Of a stretch of DNA of 64,000 nt, positions 1 to 8,630 are shown one piece after another. The translations under genes and the position numbers were made by a program. The DNA is taken from NCBI RefSeq assembly GCF_024397915.1, contig NZ_CP073347.1, positions 3,596,001-3,660,000 on the forward strand, given 5' to 3'. Position 1 is the stretch's first letter. Each line of letters begins with the position of its first letter. Origin of the DNA: Marinobacterium rhizophilum. Lineage in GTDB: Bacteria; Pseudomonadota; Gammaproteobacteria; Pseudomonadales; Balneatricaceae. The notes under the pieces were generated by a model. The model saw only the letters and a program-made list of their open reading frames with translations, searched no databases and had not been told where the DNA came from.

Positions 1-1079
1 ACCAGAGCCAGCAGAGCTGGACGGCCAACCTGTTCGGCCAGATCAAGCGTGACCGCAGTGAAGATCCTGCCGCCACCACCGATATGGGCATGCAGTCGTA
101 CCTGGGGCCGATCTTCTCCACCGCCGAGAACAACTACCAGAAATACGATTTCGATGACATCGACGACGATGCCTTCAAGCAGCGTTCCGCCGATGGCTGG
201 GTTGCCATGGTGCAGCACTACTTCATCAGTGCCTGGATTCCGGCCCCGGGTGCCGAATATACCTACAGCACCCGCAAGCAGAACGGCAACTACATTGCCG
301 GCTTCGTTTCTCCTGCCGTGACAGTCGCGCCCGGCCAGCAGCAGAGCGTAACAGCAACCTTCTTCGCCGGTCCCAAGGATCAGGAGCAGCTGCTTGCCGC
401 CCAGGAAGACCTGCAGCTGACCGTCGATTACGGCTGGCTCTGGTGGATCGCCTCGCCACTGCACTCGCTGCTGACCTGGATTCACGGCCTGCTGGGCAAC
501 TGGGGTCTGGCCATTATCGCCATCACCATCCTGGTGAAAGCGGCACTGTTCCAGCTCAATGCCAAAGCCTTCAAGTCCATGGCCAATATGCGCAAGTTTG
601 GCCCGGAAATGCAGCGCCTGAAGGAACTCTATGGCGATGATCGCCAGAAGATGTCCCAGGAAATGATGGCACTGTACAAGAAAGAGAAGATCAACCCGCT
701 GGGCGGCTGCTTGCCCATGCTCGCGCAGATGCCGATCTTCATTGCCCTGTACTGGGTACTGATGGAATCGGTTGAGCTGCGCCAGGCTGACTTCCTCTAC
801 CTGGCTGATCTCTCAGTCAAGGATCCGTACTTCATCCTGCCGATCCTCATGGGCGTGAGCATGTTCATCCAGCAGTCGCTCAACCCGTCTCCGCCGGACC
901 CGATGCAGGCCAAGATCATGAAGATGCTGCCCATCGTCTTCACCTTCTTCTTCCTGTGGTTCCCGGCCGGTCTGACACTGTACTGGGTGGTCAACAACAT
1001 CCTGTCGATCGCACAGCAATACGTGATCAACAAGCAGATCGAAGGCGGCGGCAAGAAAGAAGCCAAGGCCAGCAGCTAA
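1..1079 (+). CDS. yidC: Membrane protein insertase YidC (3' part, cut by window start)
   Basis: YidC inserts and folds inner-membrane proteins, alone or with SecYEG. One substrate is the ATP synthase c subunit, encoded further on in this window. The reading frame is open from the first bases; the start lies outside the window. The visible part begins in the large periplasmic domain typical of Gram-negative YidC. A hydrophobic segment follows (YGWLWWIASPLHSLLTWIHG region), then the conserved insertase core with the cytoplasmic hairpin (MRKFGPEMQRLKELYGDD), GGCLPMLAQMPIFIALYWVL, and the last helices ending near FFLWFPAGLTLYWVVNN. The tail is short and lysine-rich. It is followed by a rho-independent terminator and lies upstream of mnmE, the usual order near the origin. 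Confidence 0.96.
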   Translation, partial: QSQQSWTANLFGQIKRDRSEDPAATTDMGMQSYLGPIFSTAENNYQKYDFDDIDDDAFKQRSADGWVAMVQHYFISAWIPAPGAEYTYSTRKQNGNYIAGFVSPAVTVAPGQQQSVTATFFAGPKDQEQLLAAQEDLQLTVDYGWLWWIASPLHSLLTWIHGLLGNWGLAIIAITILVKAALFQLNAKAFKSMANMRKFGPEMQRLKELYGDDRQKMSQEMMALYKKEKINPLGGCLPMLAQMPIFIALYWVLMESVELRQADFLYLADLSVKDPYFILPILMGVSMFIQQSLNPSPPDPMQAKIMKMLPIVFTFFFLWFPAGLTLYWVVNNILSIAQQYVINKQIEGGGKKEAKASS

Positions 1080-1100
1080 ATAAACACGCTGCAGTACAAG

Positions 1101-1123
1101 AGGCTCCTTCGGGAGCCTTTTTA
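1101..1123 (+). terminator. Rho-independent terminator after yidC
   Basis: A perfect 7-bp stem (AGGCTCC / GGAGCCT) with a TTCG tetraloop is followed by TTTTTA. It begins about 20 bases after the yidC stop codon, so it should end the yidC transcript. Confidence 0.9.
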
Positions 1124-1273
1124 TGTTCAGGATGAACGGTATACCGCGGGCGCATGGATGCGCAGAAGCGGTGAATGTTCAGGATGAACGGGCCCTGATA
1201 TTTGCTCCTGCAATATCAGGATTTCCGCCATCCATGGCGGTCTTGCCGCGGGCGCATGGATGCGCAGGAGCGG
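1123..1273. repeat. REP-like mosaic of palindromic repeats between yidC and mnmE
   Basis: The 300-base gap between yidC and mnmE contains a composite repeat present twice. A 17-bp unit containing the palindrome GTTCA-GGA-TGAAC occurs at 1123-1139 and 1175-1191. A 28-bp unit with core GCGCATGGATGCGC occurs at 1144-1171 and 1246-1273 with one mismatch. Between them are the perfect inverted repeat CCTGATATT / AATATCAGG (1193-1201 and 1212-1220) and the palindrome CCGCCATCCATGGCGG (1225-1240). Such CATGGATG-centred palindromes resemble REP/BIME elements. No gene is apparent here. Confidence 0.7.
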
Positions 1274-1383
1274 CGGCGTTGGACCTGGCACTCACCGAGG
1301 GTGCACCATAGCAGTAGCGGCGGTCTGTACCGCCTCCAGGGCAGCCAAGCCACCTGCAGCCTTAAACCGGAACAGCATACCCC

Positions 1384-2751
1384 ATGAGCCCAATCAATCA
1401 GGACACCATTGCCGCCCAGGCCACCGCACCCGGTCGTGGCGGCGTCGGCATCATCCGCGTCTCGGGCCGCAAGGCCGGCGCTATTGCCCAGACCATTCTC
1501 GGCCTGACGCCCCAGCCACGCCATGCCCATTACGGCGCCTTCCACGACAGCGAAGGCCAGGAAATCGACCAGGGCATCACGCTCTACTTTCCGGGCCCCA
1601 ACTCCTTTACCGGCGAAGACGTGCTGGAACTGCAGGGTCATGGCGGCCCCGTGGTGATGGACTTCCTGCTAAAGCGAGTACTCACACTCGGTGCGCGCCT
1701 TGCAAAACCGGGCGAGTTTTCCGAGCGGGCCTTTCTGAACGACAAGCTGGACCTGGCCCAGGCCGAGGCCATTGCCGACCTGATCGATGCCAGTTCCGTG
1801 CAGGCGGCCCAGAGTGCGCTGCGCTCCCTGCAGGGGGAATTCTCCCGCCGCATCCACAGTTTGGTTGAAGCACTGATTCAGCTGCGCATCTATGTCGAGG
1901 CCGCGATTGATTTCCCGGAGGAGGAAATCGACTTCCTGGCCGATGGCAAGGTGCTGGGAGATCTGCGGGGCATTATCGGCCAGCTGGAAGCGGTACAGGG
2001 TGAGGCTCGCCAGGGCAGCCTGCTGCGCGAGGGCATGAGCGTGGTGATCGCCGGGCGTCCCAACGCTGGCAAATCCAGCCTGCTGAACGCGCTGGCCGGG
2101 CGCGAAACCGCCATCGTCACCGATATCGCCGGCACCACCCGGGATGTATTGCGCGAGCATATCCATATCGATGGCATGCCGCTGCATATTATCGATACCG
2201 CCGGTCTGCGCGATGCCCCCGACGAGGTCGAGCGCATCGGCATTGACCGCGCCTGGCAGGAAATCCGCAAGGCCGATCGCATCCTGATGATGGCCGACAG
2301 CACCCAGACCGACGCCACGGACCCGGACGAACTCTGGCATGATTTTGTCGAACAGCTGCCCGACCTGTCCAAAGTCACGGTAATACGCAACAAGGCCGAT
2401 ATCAGCGGTGAAGCCGCTGCCAAAAAACAGGTGGGTAAGTACACACTAATCTCGCTGTCCGCCAAAGGCGGGCAGGGTATCGAGCTGCTGCGTGAGCACC
2501 TGAAAGACTGCATGGGCTTTCAAAGCACCACCGAAGGCGGTTTCATGGCCCGTCGCCGCCACCTGGATGCGCTGGAAAGGGCCCATGCCCTGCTGGAAAC
2601 CGGACGCGACCAGCTTGAGCATATGGGCGCCGGCGAACTGCTGGCCGAAGACCTGCGCCAGGCCCAGCAGGCCCTGAACGAGATCACCGGCGAGTTCAGC
2701 TCGGACGACCTGCTCGGGCGCATCTTCTCGAGCTTCTGCATCGGCAAGTAA
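1384..2751 (+). CDS. mnmE: tRNA uridine-5-carboxymethylaminomethyl modification GTPase MnmE
   Basis: MnmE works with MnmG (also in this window) to make cmnm5U or nm5U at the wobble position of certain tRNAs. The 455-residue length is typical of the family. The N-terminal tetrahydrofolate-binding domain starts with TIAAQATAPGRGGVGIIRVSG. The inserted G domain has P-loop GRPNAGKSS near residues 224-232, switch motif TDIAGTTRD, DTAG and NKAD. The protein ends with the conserved FCIGK, whose cysteine is a hallmark of MnmE. The ATG at 1384 matches the conserved N-terminus. It lies downstream of yidC, as in most gammaproteobacteria, but is separated from it by a terminator and repeats, so it probably has its own promoter. 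Confidence 0.98.
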   Translation: MSPINQDTIAAQATAPGRGGVGIIRVSGRKAGAIAQTILGLTPQPRHAHYGAFHDSEGQEIDQGITLYFPGPNSFTGEDVLELQGHGGPVVMDFLLKRVLTLGARLAKPGEFSERAFLNDKLDLAQAEAIADLIDASSVQAAQSALRSLQGEFSRRIHSLVEALIQLRIYVEAAIDFPEEEIDFLADGKVLGDLRGIIGQLEAVQGEARQGSLLREGMSVVIAGRPNAGKSSLLNALAGRETAIVTDIAGTTRDVLREHIHIDGMPLHIIDTAGLRDAPDEVERIGIDRAWQEIRKADRILMMADSTQTDATDPDELWHDFVEQLPDLSKVTVIRNKADISGEAAAKKQVGKYTLISLSAKGGQGIELLREHLKDCMGFQSTTEGGFMARRRHLDALERAHALLETGRDQLEHMGAGELLAEDLRQAQQALNEITGEFSSDDLLGRIFSSFCIGK

Positions 2752-2764
2752 CCCCGGTGGCACG

Positions 2765-2807
2765 AAAAAGCCCGCGACCGGTAATGCACCGGCCGCGGGC
2801 TTTTTTT
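2765..2807. terminator. Bidirectional rho-independent terminator
   Basis: A long GC-rich hairpin (GCCCGCG-A-CCGGT / ACCGG-C-CGCGGGC, loop AATGC) is flanked by A5 on the left and T7 on the right. It can therefore end mnmE on the plus strand and the converging permease gene on the minus strand. Confidence 0.92.
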
Positions 2808-2877
2808 GTATTCGCGTTCTATCAACTTTTGGATAGACGCTGCGGCTAGCTTCTGGCCGTTTTATCAACCGTGCATT

Positions 2878-3759
2878 TTATCCTGCAAGCGCGGGCTTCA
2901 CCGACGGCACCCTGGACTGTGACCAGATCATCAGCAGTGCCGCCCCGAGCACCAAGACCCCACCTAAAATACTGTTTTCACTCAGGGTTTCGTGCAGCAG
3001 CAACCAGGCCCAGAAGACCGATGCCACCGGCTCCAGGGTGGAGAAAATGGCCACGTCGAACTGGCGCTGCAGCAGGCCTATACCCTTGATCAGCAGCAGA
3101 AAGGGAATAAAGGTCGACAAAATGCCCAGCGCCAGCACCGCGCTCCAGCCCCACGCACCCTGTGGCAGGTCGGCATAGCCCAGCACCGCGGGCACGGAAA
3201 ACACCAGCGCCGCCCCGATCAGCGTCCAGGCGGAAGATCCCAGGGCATCCCCGGCGGGCATCCAGCGCGGCGCTCCCACCAGGTAGGCGCTGTAGAAAAG
3301 GGCCGCACCAAAGCCGAACAGGATGCCGGCCCAGGAACCCGCAAAGTCACCGTCCAGCGTGCAGTAGATGCCCGCCAGCGCCCCCGCCAGAGCCAGCAGC
3401 CGCACGGCACTGAGGCTTTCCTGGCGCCGCGCCCAAGCCTGCAGAAACACCAGCAGCGGAAACAGGCTCAGCAGCATCACCGTCAGGCTCACGCTGACCT
3501 GCTGCAGCGCCACGAAATAACACAGCGAAGCCAGGCCGTTAATCATGCCCAGAAAGCCCGCACCGGGTCTCAGGCGCCGGGTCTTGCGCGGCAAGATCAG
3601 CAGCAGCAGCAGGCTGGGCACCAGAAAGCGCAGCCATACCAGCCCCAGGGCATTGGCGCCGTCGGCGTAGACCTCCCGCGCGAACAATGGCTGCAGGCTA
3701 AAGCCCAGTGCCGCCAGCAACACCAGGGCCGCGCCCTGCAGATAGACCTTGATAGGCAT
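2878..3759 (-). CDS. DMT superfamily (EamA-type) permease
   Basis: A 293-residue, very hydrophobic protein with about ten membrane segments in two EamA repeats; the first begins ALVLLAALGFSLQPLF and the second GILFGFGAALFYSAYLVG. EamA carriers export or import amino acids, metabolites or drugs; the substrate cannot be read from sequence. I chose the ATG at 3759 (MPIKVYLQ), preceded by AAGGAA. A longer frame starting at 3855 would add a non-hydrophobic 32-residue leader and overlap the upstream gene. It lies about 90 bases downstream of the DddP-like gene on the same strand and may be co-transcribed with it. Transport of DMSP-related or other small metabolites is a possibility only. Confidence 0.85.
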   Translation of the reverse strand: MPIKVYLQGAALVLLAALGFSLQPLFAREVYADGANALGLVWLRFLVPSLLLLLILPRKTRRLRPGAGFLGMINGLASLCYFVALQQVSVSLTVMLLSLFPLLVFLQAWARRQESLSAVRLLALAGALAGIYCTLDGDFAGSWAGILFGFGAALFYSAYLVGAPRWMPAGDALGSSAWTLIGAALVFSVPAVLGYADLPQGAWGWSAVLALGILSTFIPFLLLIKGIGLLQRQFDVAIFSTLEPVASVFWAWLLLHETLSENSILGGVLVLGAALLMIWSQSRVPSVKPALAG

Positions 3760-3851
3760 GGTTGTCGAGTTCCTTGAATGGAAAAAGGACCCGTTACAGG
3801 CGGCAACGGATCCGGCAAATATTTGGCGCAGGCGAGCCTGTCGCCTGCGCA

Positions 3852-5096
3852 TCACAGCAGCCAGTCGTCCTGCCAGGGATAACTGGAAAGTGGCTCACAG
3901 CCATCGGCCGTGATCAGTACCTGCTGCTCCAGCTTGATCCCCTCGCGGCCCCCCCTGGCACCGATATAGCTTTCGACGCAGATCACCATGTTCTCCTCGA
4001 ACAGGCCGTCATAGCCGCCGCTGTCCCAGTCGTGGCCAGCATGGGCCACGGCCGGAAACTCGTCAGCCAGCCCCACGCCGTGCACCAGGCAGCAGTAGCG
4101 GTTGTGCTGAAACTCCGCCGGTATCGGCCAGGCCCGGTGGGTAAAATCCCGGTAGCTCAAGCCGGCCCTGAGCTGCGCCATATTGGTATGAATCTGTTCA
4201 TGGGCCAGGCTGTAAAGCCTGCGCTGCTCCGCGCTCGGGGCAACATGGCCCACGGTCCAGGCCCTGGAAATATCCGCGCAGTAACCATAGGGGCCGATCA
4301 GATCCGTATCGAACGAGATGATTTCCCCGGCCTGCATCACCCGGTCGCTCGACTCCTGCATCCATGGGTTGGTGCGCGGGCCGGATGCCAGCAACCGGGT
4401 CTCGATCCATTCGCCACCGTTGCGGATATTCTCGAAATGCAGCCAGGCCCAGAGCTCGTTTTCGGTCATGCCGGGACGCTGTTCATCATGCATGCGGCGG
4501 ATGCCCTGCTCACACACCTTGATGGTCCAGCGCATCAGCTCCAGCTCGTCTGCCGACTTGATGCGCCTCGCGTCTTCCATCAGGCTGTGACCTTCCACCA
4601 CTTCAACGCCAAGGCGCTCAAGCAGCGCCAGCCCCTCGAACTCAGCCCTGTCCACAGCCAGACGTGCCCCCTTGCCGCCGTGGTGGCGTACAAGATCGGC
4701 AATTTCCGCCGCCCAGACCGCCGCCTTTTCGCTCATGCGCGAGCCGGCACCAAAATAGCTCCAGCTGACCGCCGTGCGTATTTCATCTATCAGGTCGTTG
4801 CCTTCAAGCAGGTGTTCGCAGTTGTGGAATTCCCACAGGATCACCGGCCCCTGCGTAAACACCAGCGCGTAGCGGGCATAGTTGTGCAGCGTCCAGACCT
4901 GCATGTTCGAGCTGTCGGTTGCATACCTTATATTGACCGGGTCATACAGCAGCATGGCCGTACAGTCCCTGTCTATCAGCTGCTGCCGCACCCGCTGCAG
5001 ACGATAGCGCCGCGCCGCATGCAGTGTCTGGGCCTTAACCGGGTTGCGCAATGGCGCTGCAGACAGCGAGTGTCGGCCGTTGGTTTCAAAACCCAT
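3852..5096 (-). CDS. dddP: M24-family metalloprotein, DddP-like (candidate DMSP lyase)
   Basis: A 414-residue protein of the creatinase/aminopeptidase P (M24) fold. An N-terminal creatinase-like domain contains IRYATDSSNMQVWTLHN and HNCEHL. The C-terminal pita-bread domain carries metal ligands D263, D265, D275, H339, E375 and E390. From memory of Roseobacter DddP, whose ligands are D295, D297, D307, H371, E406 and E421, the spacing is nearly identical. Y334 and D345 fall where DddP has substrate-binding Tyr366 and the proposed catalytic Asp377. DddP cleaves dimethylsulfoniopropionate to DMS and acrylate. The family and fold are secure; lyase activity is inferred, and an Xaa-Pro-peptidase-like relative remains possible. 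The ATG at 5096 has AAGGTGA just upstream. No other ddd or acu genes are visible nearby. Confidence 0.7.
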   Translation of the reverse strand: MGFETNGRHSLSAAPLRNPVKAQTLHAARRYRLQRVRQQLIDRDCTAMLLYDPVNIRYATDSSNMQVWTLHNYARYALVFTQGPVILWEFHNCEHLLEGNDLIDEIRTAVSWSYFGAGSRMSEKAAVWAAEIADLVRHHGGKGARLAVDRAEFEGLALLERLGVEVVEGHSLMEDARRIKSADELELMRWTIKVCEQGIRRMHDEQRPGMTENELWAWLHFENIRNGGEWIETRLLASGPRTNPWMQESSDRVMQAGEIISFDTDLIGPYGYCADISRAWTVGHVAPSAEQRRLYSLAHEQIHTNMAQLRAGLSYRDFTHRAWPIPAEFQHNRYCCLVHGVGLADEFPAVAHAGHDWDSGGYDGLFEENMVICVESYIGARGGREGIKLEQQVLITADGCEPLSSYPWQDDWLL

Positions 5097-5329
5097 GATT
5101 CACCTTGAAATAGGCATGTTGTCGTTATTTTGGGCTCAAAAATACGCCTTCCCGCCGGCTTGTAAATCGACAAATACTCACAAGGTCATGACCCCCAATC
5201 ATCGAAGCTTCGACCCTGTATCTGGCGCGCAATGCAGCCATGGCAGGCAGCGGGTACCGCCGCACCAACGCTGCATTGCGCAGCATCAAGAAAGCGTTTC
5301 GAAGGTCACCTAGAGGATCAGTGCTTCCA

Positions 5330-6000
5330 GGAAGATATCCACAGGAGTTGCGTGCGCCAAAGTTACACACAGTATTGCGCTCAACAGTAAAACTGTCGTG
5401 CAAGCCTGTGCAGAACCTGCAGTGCCAGCAACAGTTACCCACCGGCTGTGCACGGCATATACCGCCGTAAAGCAACAGCTAACAAACCGGGTTATTCATA
5501 TATCAAGATATTGTTTTAAAAGCACTTAACCAGGTTAACAACAGAAACTATCAACACAATAAGGCGGCTTGCTGTGCCACCGCTGTCACTCAATACAGCA
5601 TGGAATGGATGTTCCAAAATGCTGCAGGTGTGGACAGAACCAGGGCTTACGCACATCTTGTCTACAGGTGGGGCTGGTCATGGCTGTAGCGGCGGTCAAA
5701 TTTATTTCGGCCGTTGAATCCTGTGCATAGCTATGGGACAGCTCTCTGCACAACAATGTGGATAAACGGGCCTGTGGGTAAGGTGCCATTTCACCCACAG
5801 GCTGTGCAGAGCTTTAGAGTGGTTCTGACAGCACCTTCATAACAACCTGGCAGCAGACGTAAAGCATTGTTTTTTAACAATTAAATTGGCTTTTAAACAG
5901 AACCGGTTCTGCCTAATAACAACAACAAACATAAAACACATATATAAAGAGAAATATATTTAACTCTTTAAAACTCAAAAGCGTTGATCAGAAGAGGTGT
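5330..6000. other. oriC: Probable chromosomal replication origin (oriC)
   Basis: The roughly 1 kb between the DddP-like gene and mnmG has no credible gene. It contains a cluster of DnaA-box-like 9-mers (TTATNCACA). One at 5757-5765 is perfect on the minus strand. One-mismatch copies lie at 5335-5343, 5407-5415, 5492-5500, 5647-5655, 5722-5730 and 5773-5781. They are followed by a strongly AT-rich stretch at about 5861-5985 that could be the unwinding element. A perfect 12-bp palindrome, AGAACCGGTTCT, sits at 5899-5910. The position beside mnmG, with parAB and the atp operon downstream, is classical for oriC in gammaproteobacteria. The part at 5097-5330 shows nothing recognisable. Confidence 0.8.
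5861..5985. other. AT-rich putative DNA unwinding element
   Basis: This stretch is almost entirely A/T and stands out from the GC-rich surroundings. It contains TTTTTTAACAATTAAATT, ACATATATAAAG and AATATATTTAACTC. It lies on the mnmG side of the DnaA-box cluster, the geometry expected for the melting region of an origin. Confidence 0.6.
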
Positions 6001-6014
6001 TCACTTTTTGAACA

Positions 6015-6043
6015 TTTTCTAATCGGTAACATGGGAGTATACT
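6015..6043 (+). promoter_or_regulatory. Possible mnmG promoter
   Basis: A good -10 hexamer TATACT at 6038-6043 is preceded at 17 bases by a weak -35 TTTTCT. The start codon of mnmG is about 60 bases downstream. In E. coli, transcription of this gene away from oriC influences initiation, so a promoter placed here would fit. Confidence 0.4.
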
Positions 6044-6106
6044 TAGCGCCCATTTTACGGCTGGCTCATCTGTCAGACGGGCAATACTCAACAGAGGTAC
6101 ATAGCG

Positions 6107-8002
6107 GTGGACTATCCGGGTCGTTTTGACGTGATCGTGATTGGCGGAGGACATGCAGGCACCGAAGCCGCATTGGCTTCTGCACGCATGGGCGCCAAGA
6201 CCCTGTTGCTAACCCACAATATCGAGACCCTCGGACAGATGTCCTGCAATCCCGCGATCGGCGGCATCGGCAAGAGTCATCTGGTCAAGGAGATCGATGC
6301 GCTGGGTGGCGCCATGGCAACGGCAACCGACCTTGGGGGTATCCAGTTCCGGGTCCTCAATTCACGCAAGGGCCCTGCGGTGCGTGCCACCCGTGCCCAG
6401 GCAGACCGTGTGCTGTACAAGGCTGCAATCCGGGACATTCTGGAGAACCAGCCCAATCTGCAGATCTTCCAGCAGTCCGCCGATGACCTGATCATGCAGG
6501 GCGACAGCGTCCGCGGTGTTGTCACCCAGACGGGCATTCGCTTTCATGCCACCTCGGTCATTCTTACCGCGGGCACCTTTCTCGGTGGCCTGATTCATAT
6601 CGGCCTGCAGAATCACTCGGCAGGTCGTGCCGGCGACCCGCCCTCCATTGCGCTGGCAGACCGTCTGCGTGAACTGCCGCTGCGCGTTGATCGCCTGAAA
6701 ACCGGCACACCGCCACGCATCGACGCCCGCTCGGTGGATTTCTCGGTAATGCAGGAACAGCCGGGAGACACGCCGGTACCGGTAATGTCCTTCATGGGCA
6801 AGCTGAGCCAGCATCCGCGCCAGGTCAGCTGCTACATCACGCACACCAATGAGCGCACCCATGAAATTCTGCGCAAGGGGCTCGATCGTTCGCCGCTCTA
6901 CACCGGCGTCATTGCCGGCGCGGGGCCGCGTTACTGCCCGTCGGTGGAAGACAAGATCATGCGCTTTGCCGACAAGACCTCGCACCAGGTGTTTGTCGAG
7001 CCCGAAGGCCTGACGACCCATGAGCTGTATCCCAACGGGATTTCCACCAGTCTGCCGTTCGATATTCAGCTCGAAGCCGTGCGTTCCATCCGTGGGTTCG
7101 AACAGGCCCATATCACCCGGCCGGGCTACGCCATCGAGTACGATTTCTTCAATCCCCAGGATCTCAAGCACAGCCTGGAGACCAAGCATATTCAGGGGCT
7201 GTTCTTTGCCGGCCAGATCAACGGTACCACCGGTTACGAAGAAGCCGGTGCCCAGGGACTGCTGGCGGGCATCAACGCCGCCAACCGCGCCTTTGAGCGT
7301 GACGCCTGGCACCCGCGCCGCGACGAAGCCTATATCGGTGTGCTGGTCGATGACCTGATCACCCACGGTACCGCCGAGCCCTATCGCATGTTTACCAGTC
7401 GTGCGGAATACCGCCTGATCCTGCGTGAAGACAATGCCGATCTGCGCCTGACCGAAAAAGGCCGCGAGCTCGGCCTGGTCGATGATGCCCGCTGGGCGCA
7501 TTTCTGCGCCAAGCGCGAAGCCATCGAGGTGGAAAAGCAGCGCCTGCGTGATACCTGGGTGCAGCCCGGCAGCGATGTGGCTGCCGTGCTGAATGCCAAG
7601 CTGAAGACACCGCTGACGCGGGAGTACAACCTGGCGGACCTGATCAAGCGGCCGGAACTGGAGTACCTGGATGTCGCCTCCAGTACCGGTGGGCCGGTGG
7701 CGGACCCCCAGGTGGCCGAGCAGGTCGAGATTCAGTTCAAGTACGCCGGCTACATCGATCGCCAGCGTGACGAAATCGAACAGATGCAGCGCCAGGAAAA
7801 CACGCCGCTGCCGGCCGACATGGATTACAGCGCCATCAGTGGCCTGTCCAATGAGCTGCGCTCCAAACTCGAGTCCGTGCAGCCGGCCAGCATTGCCCAG
7901 GCCTCGCGCATTCAGGGCATGACGCCGGCGGCCATTTCTCTGCTGCTGGTCTATCTGAAAAAACACCGCTTCAAATCCAGCCAGGAGCAGGCCGCCAGTT
8001 AA
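6107..8002 (+). CDS. mnmG: tRNA uridine-5-carboxymethylaminomethyl modification enzyme MnmG (GidA)
   Basis: This FAD-dependent partner of MnmE modifies wobble uridine in tRNA. The 631 residues fit the family's usual length. The dinucleotide-binding motif is FDVIVIGGGHAGTEAA near residues 7-22. Other signatures are LGQMSCNPAIGGIGKSHLVKEIDALGG cut into its family blocks, KTGTPPRID and the C-terminal CYITHTNE...PRYCPSVEDK region. The start is a GTG at 6107 with AGAGGT upstream, and it aligns with the known N-terminus; no ATG is better placed. The stop overlaps the rsmG start by one base (TAATG), so the two are translationally coupled. It is the first gene beyond the origin. Confidence 0.98.
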   Translation: MDYPGRFDVIVIGGGHAGTEAALASARMGAKTLLLTHNIETLGQMSCNPAIGGIGKSHLVKEIDALGGAMATATDLGGIQFRVLNSRKGPAVRATRAQADRVLYKAAIRDILENQPNLQIFQQSADDLIMQGDSVRGVVTQTGIRFHATSVILTAGTFLGGLIHIGLQNHSAGRAGDPPSIALADRLRELPLRVDRLKTGTPPRIDARSVDFSVMQEQPGDTPVPVMSFMGKLSQHPRQVSCYITHTNERTHEILRKGLDRSPLYTGVIAGAGPRYCPSVEDKIMRFADKTSHQVFVEPEGLTTHELYPNGISTSLPFDIQLEAVRSIRGFEQAHITRPGYAIEYDFFNPQDLKHSLETKHIQGLFFAGQINGTTGYEEAGAQGLLAGINAANRAFERDAWHPRRDEAYIGVLVDDLITHGTAEPYRMFTSRAEYRLILREDNADLRLTEKGRELGLVDDARWAHFCAKREAIEVEKQRLRDTWVQPGSDVAAVLNAKLKTPLTREYNLADLIKRPELEYLDVASSTGGPVADPQVAEQVEIQFKYAGYIDRQRDEIEQMQRQENTPLPADMDYSAISGLSNELRSKLESVQPASIAQASRIQGMTPAAISLLLVYLKKHRFKSSQEQAAS

Positions 8003-8628
8003 TGGACGCAAAACTCAAGCAACAGCTCGTGCGCCAAAGCGGTGCAATGGGAATCGACCTGACCCAGCAACAGGCAGATCAGCTGATGGCGTACCTCGCG
8101 CTGCTGCTGAAATGGAACAAGGCCTACAACCTGACCGCCGTGCGTGACCCGGCACAGATGGTGGACCGGCACCTGATCGACAGTCTCAGTGTGTTGCCCC
8201 ATATAAAAGGGCCTCGCCTGATTGATGTGGGCAGTGGCCCGGGTCTGCCCGGCATCCCGCTGGCAATCTGCCGGCCCGATATTGCCGTCACCACGCTGGA
8301 CAGCAACGGCAAGAAGACCCGCTTTCAGCTGCAGGTAAAAGCCGAACTGGGGCTGGACAACCTGGAAGTCATCAATGCCCGCGCCGAAAGCTGTGACCGG
8401 CCACCGTTCGATCAGGTGATCTCCCGCGCCTTCGCGTCCCTTGAGGCCATGCTGCACTGGACCTCCCACCTGTGCCGCGAAGATGGTGTTTTTCTTGCAA
8501 TGAAAGGTCTGTATCCTGATGACGAACTTCAGGCACTGCCGCCTGGGGTTGAACTCAAGTCCAGCCACCCCCTGCGGGTGCCGGGCAGCGAGGGTGCACG
8601 TCATCTGTTGATTCTCGGGAGAGCCTGA
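8002..8628 (+). CDS. rsmG: 16S rRNA (guanine-527-N7)-methyltransferase RsmG (GidB)
   Basis: It methylates N7 of G527 in 16S rRNA using S-adenosylmethionine; loss of the enzyme gives low-level streptomycin resistance in other bacteria. The 208-residue length is typical. The SAM-binding motif is LIDVGSGPGLPGIPLAI near residues 72-88, preceded by the conserved KWNKAYNLTAVRD and HLIDSL. The second half has VISRAFASLEAMLHW and a KG motif (FLAMKGLYP). The ATG overlaps the mnmG stop by one base. parA follows after two bases, so mnmG-rsmG-parA-parB is most likely one transcription unit. Confidence 0.97.
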   Translation: MDAKLKQQLVRQSGAMGIDLTQQQADQLMAYLALLLKWNKAYNLTAVRDPAQMVDRHLIDSLSVLPHIKGPRLIDVGSGPGLPGIPLAICRPDIAVTTLDSNGKKTRFQLQVKAELGLDNLEVINARAESCDRPPFDQVISRAFASLEAMLHWTSHLCREDGVFLAMKGLYPDDELQALPPGVELKSSHPLRVPGSEGARHLLILGRA

Positions 8629-8630
8629 CC

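Noticed and set aside
3762..5108. A 448-codon plus-strand frame opposite the DddP-like gene
   Set aside because: The minus-strand gene has complete M24 metal ligands and a ribosome site; the plus frame has no recognisable domain.
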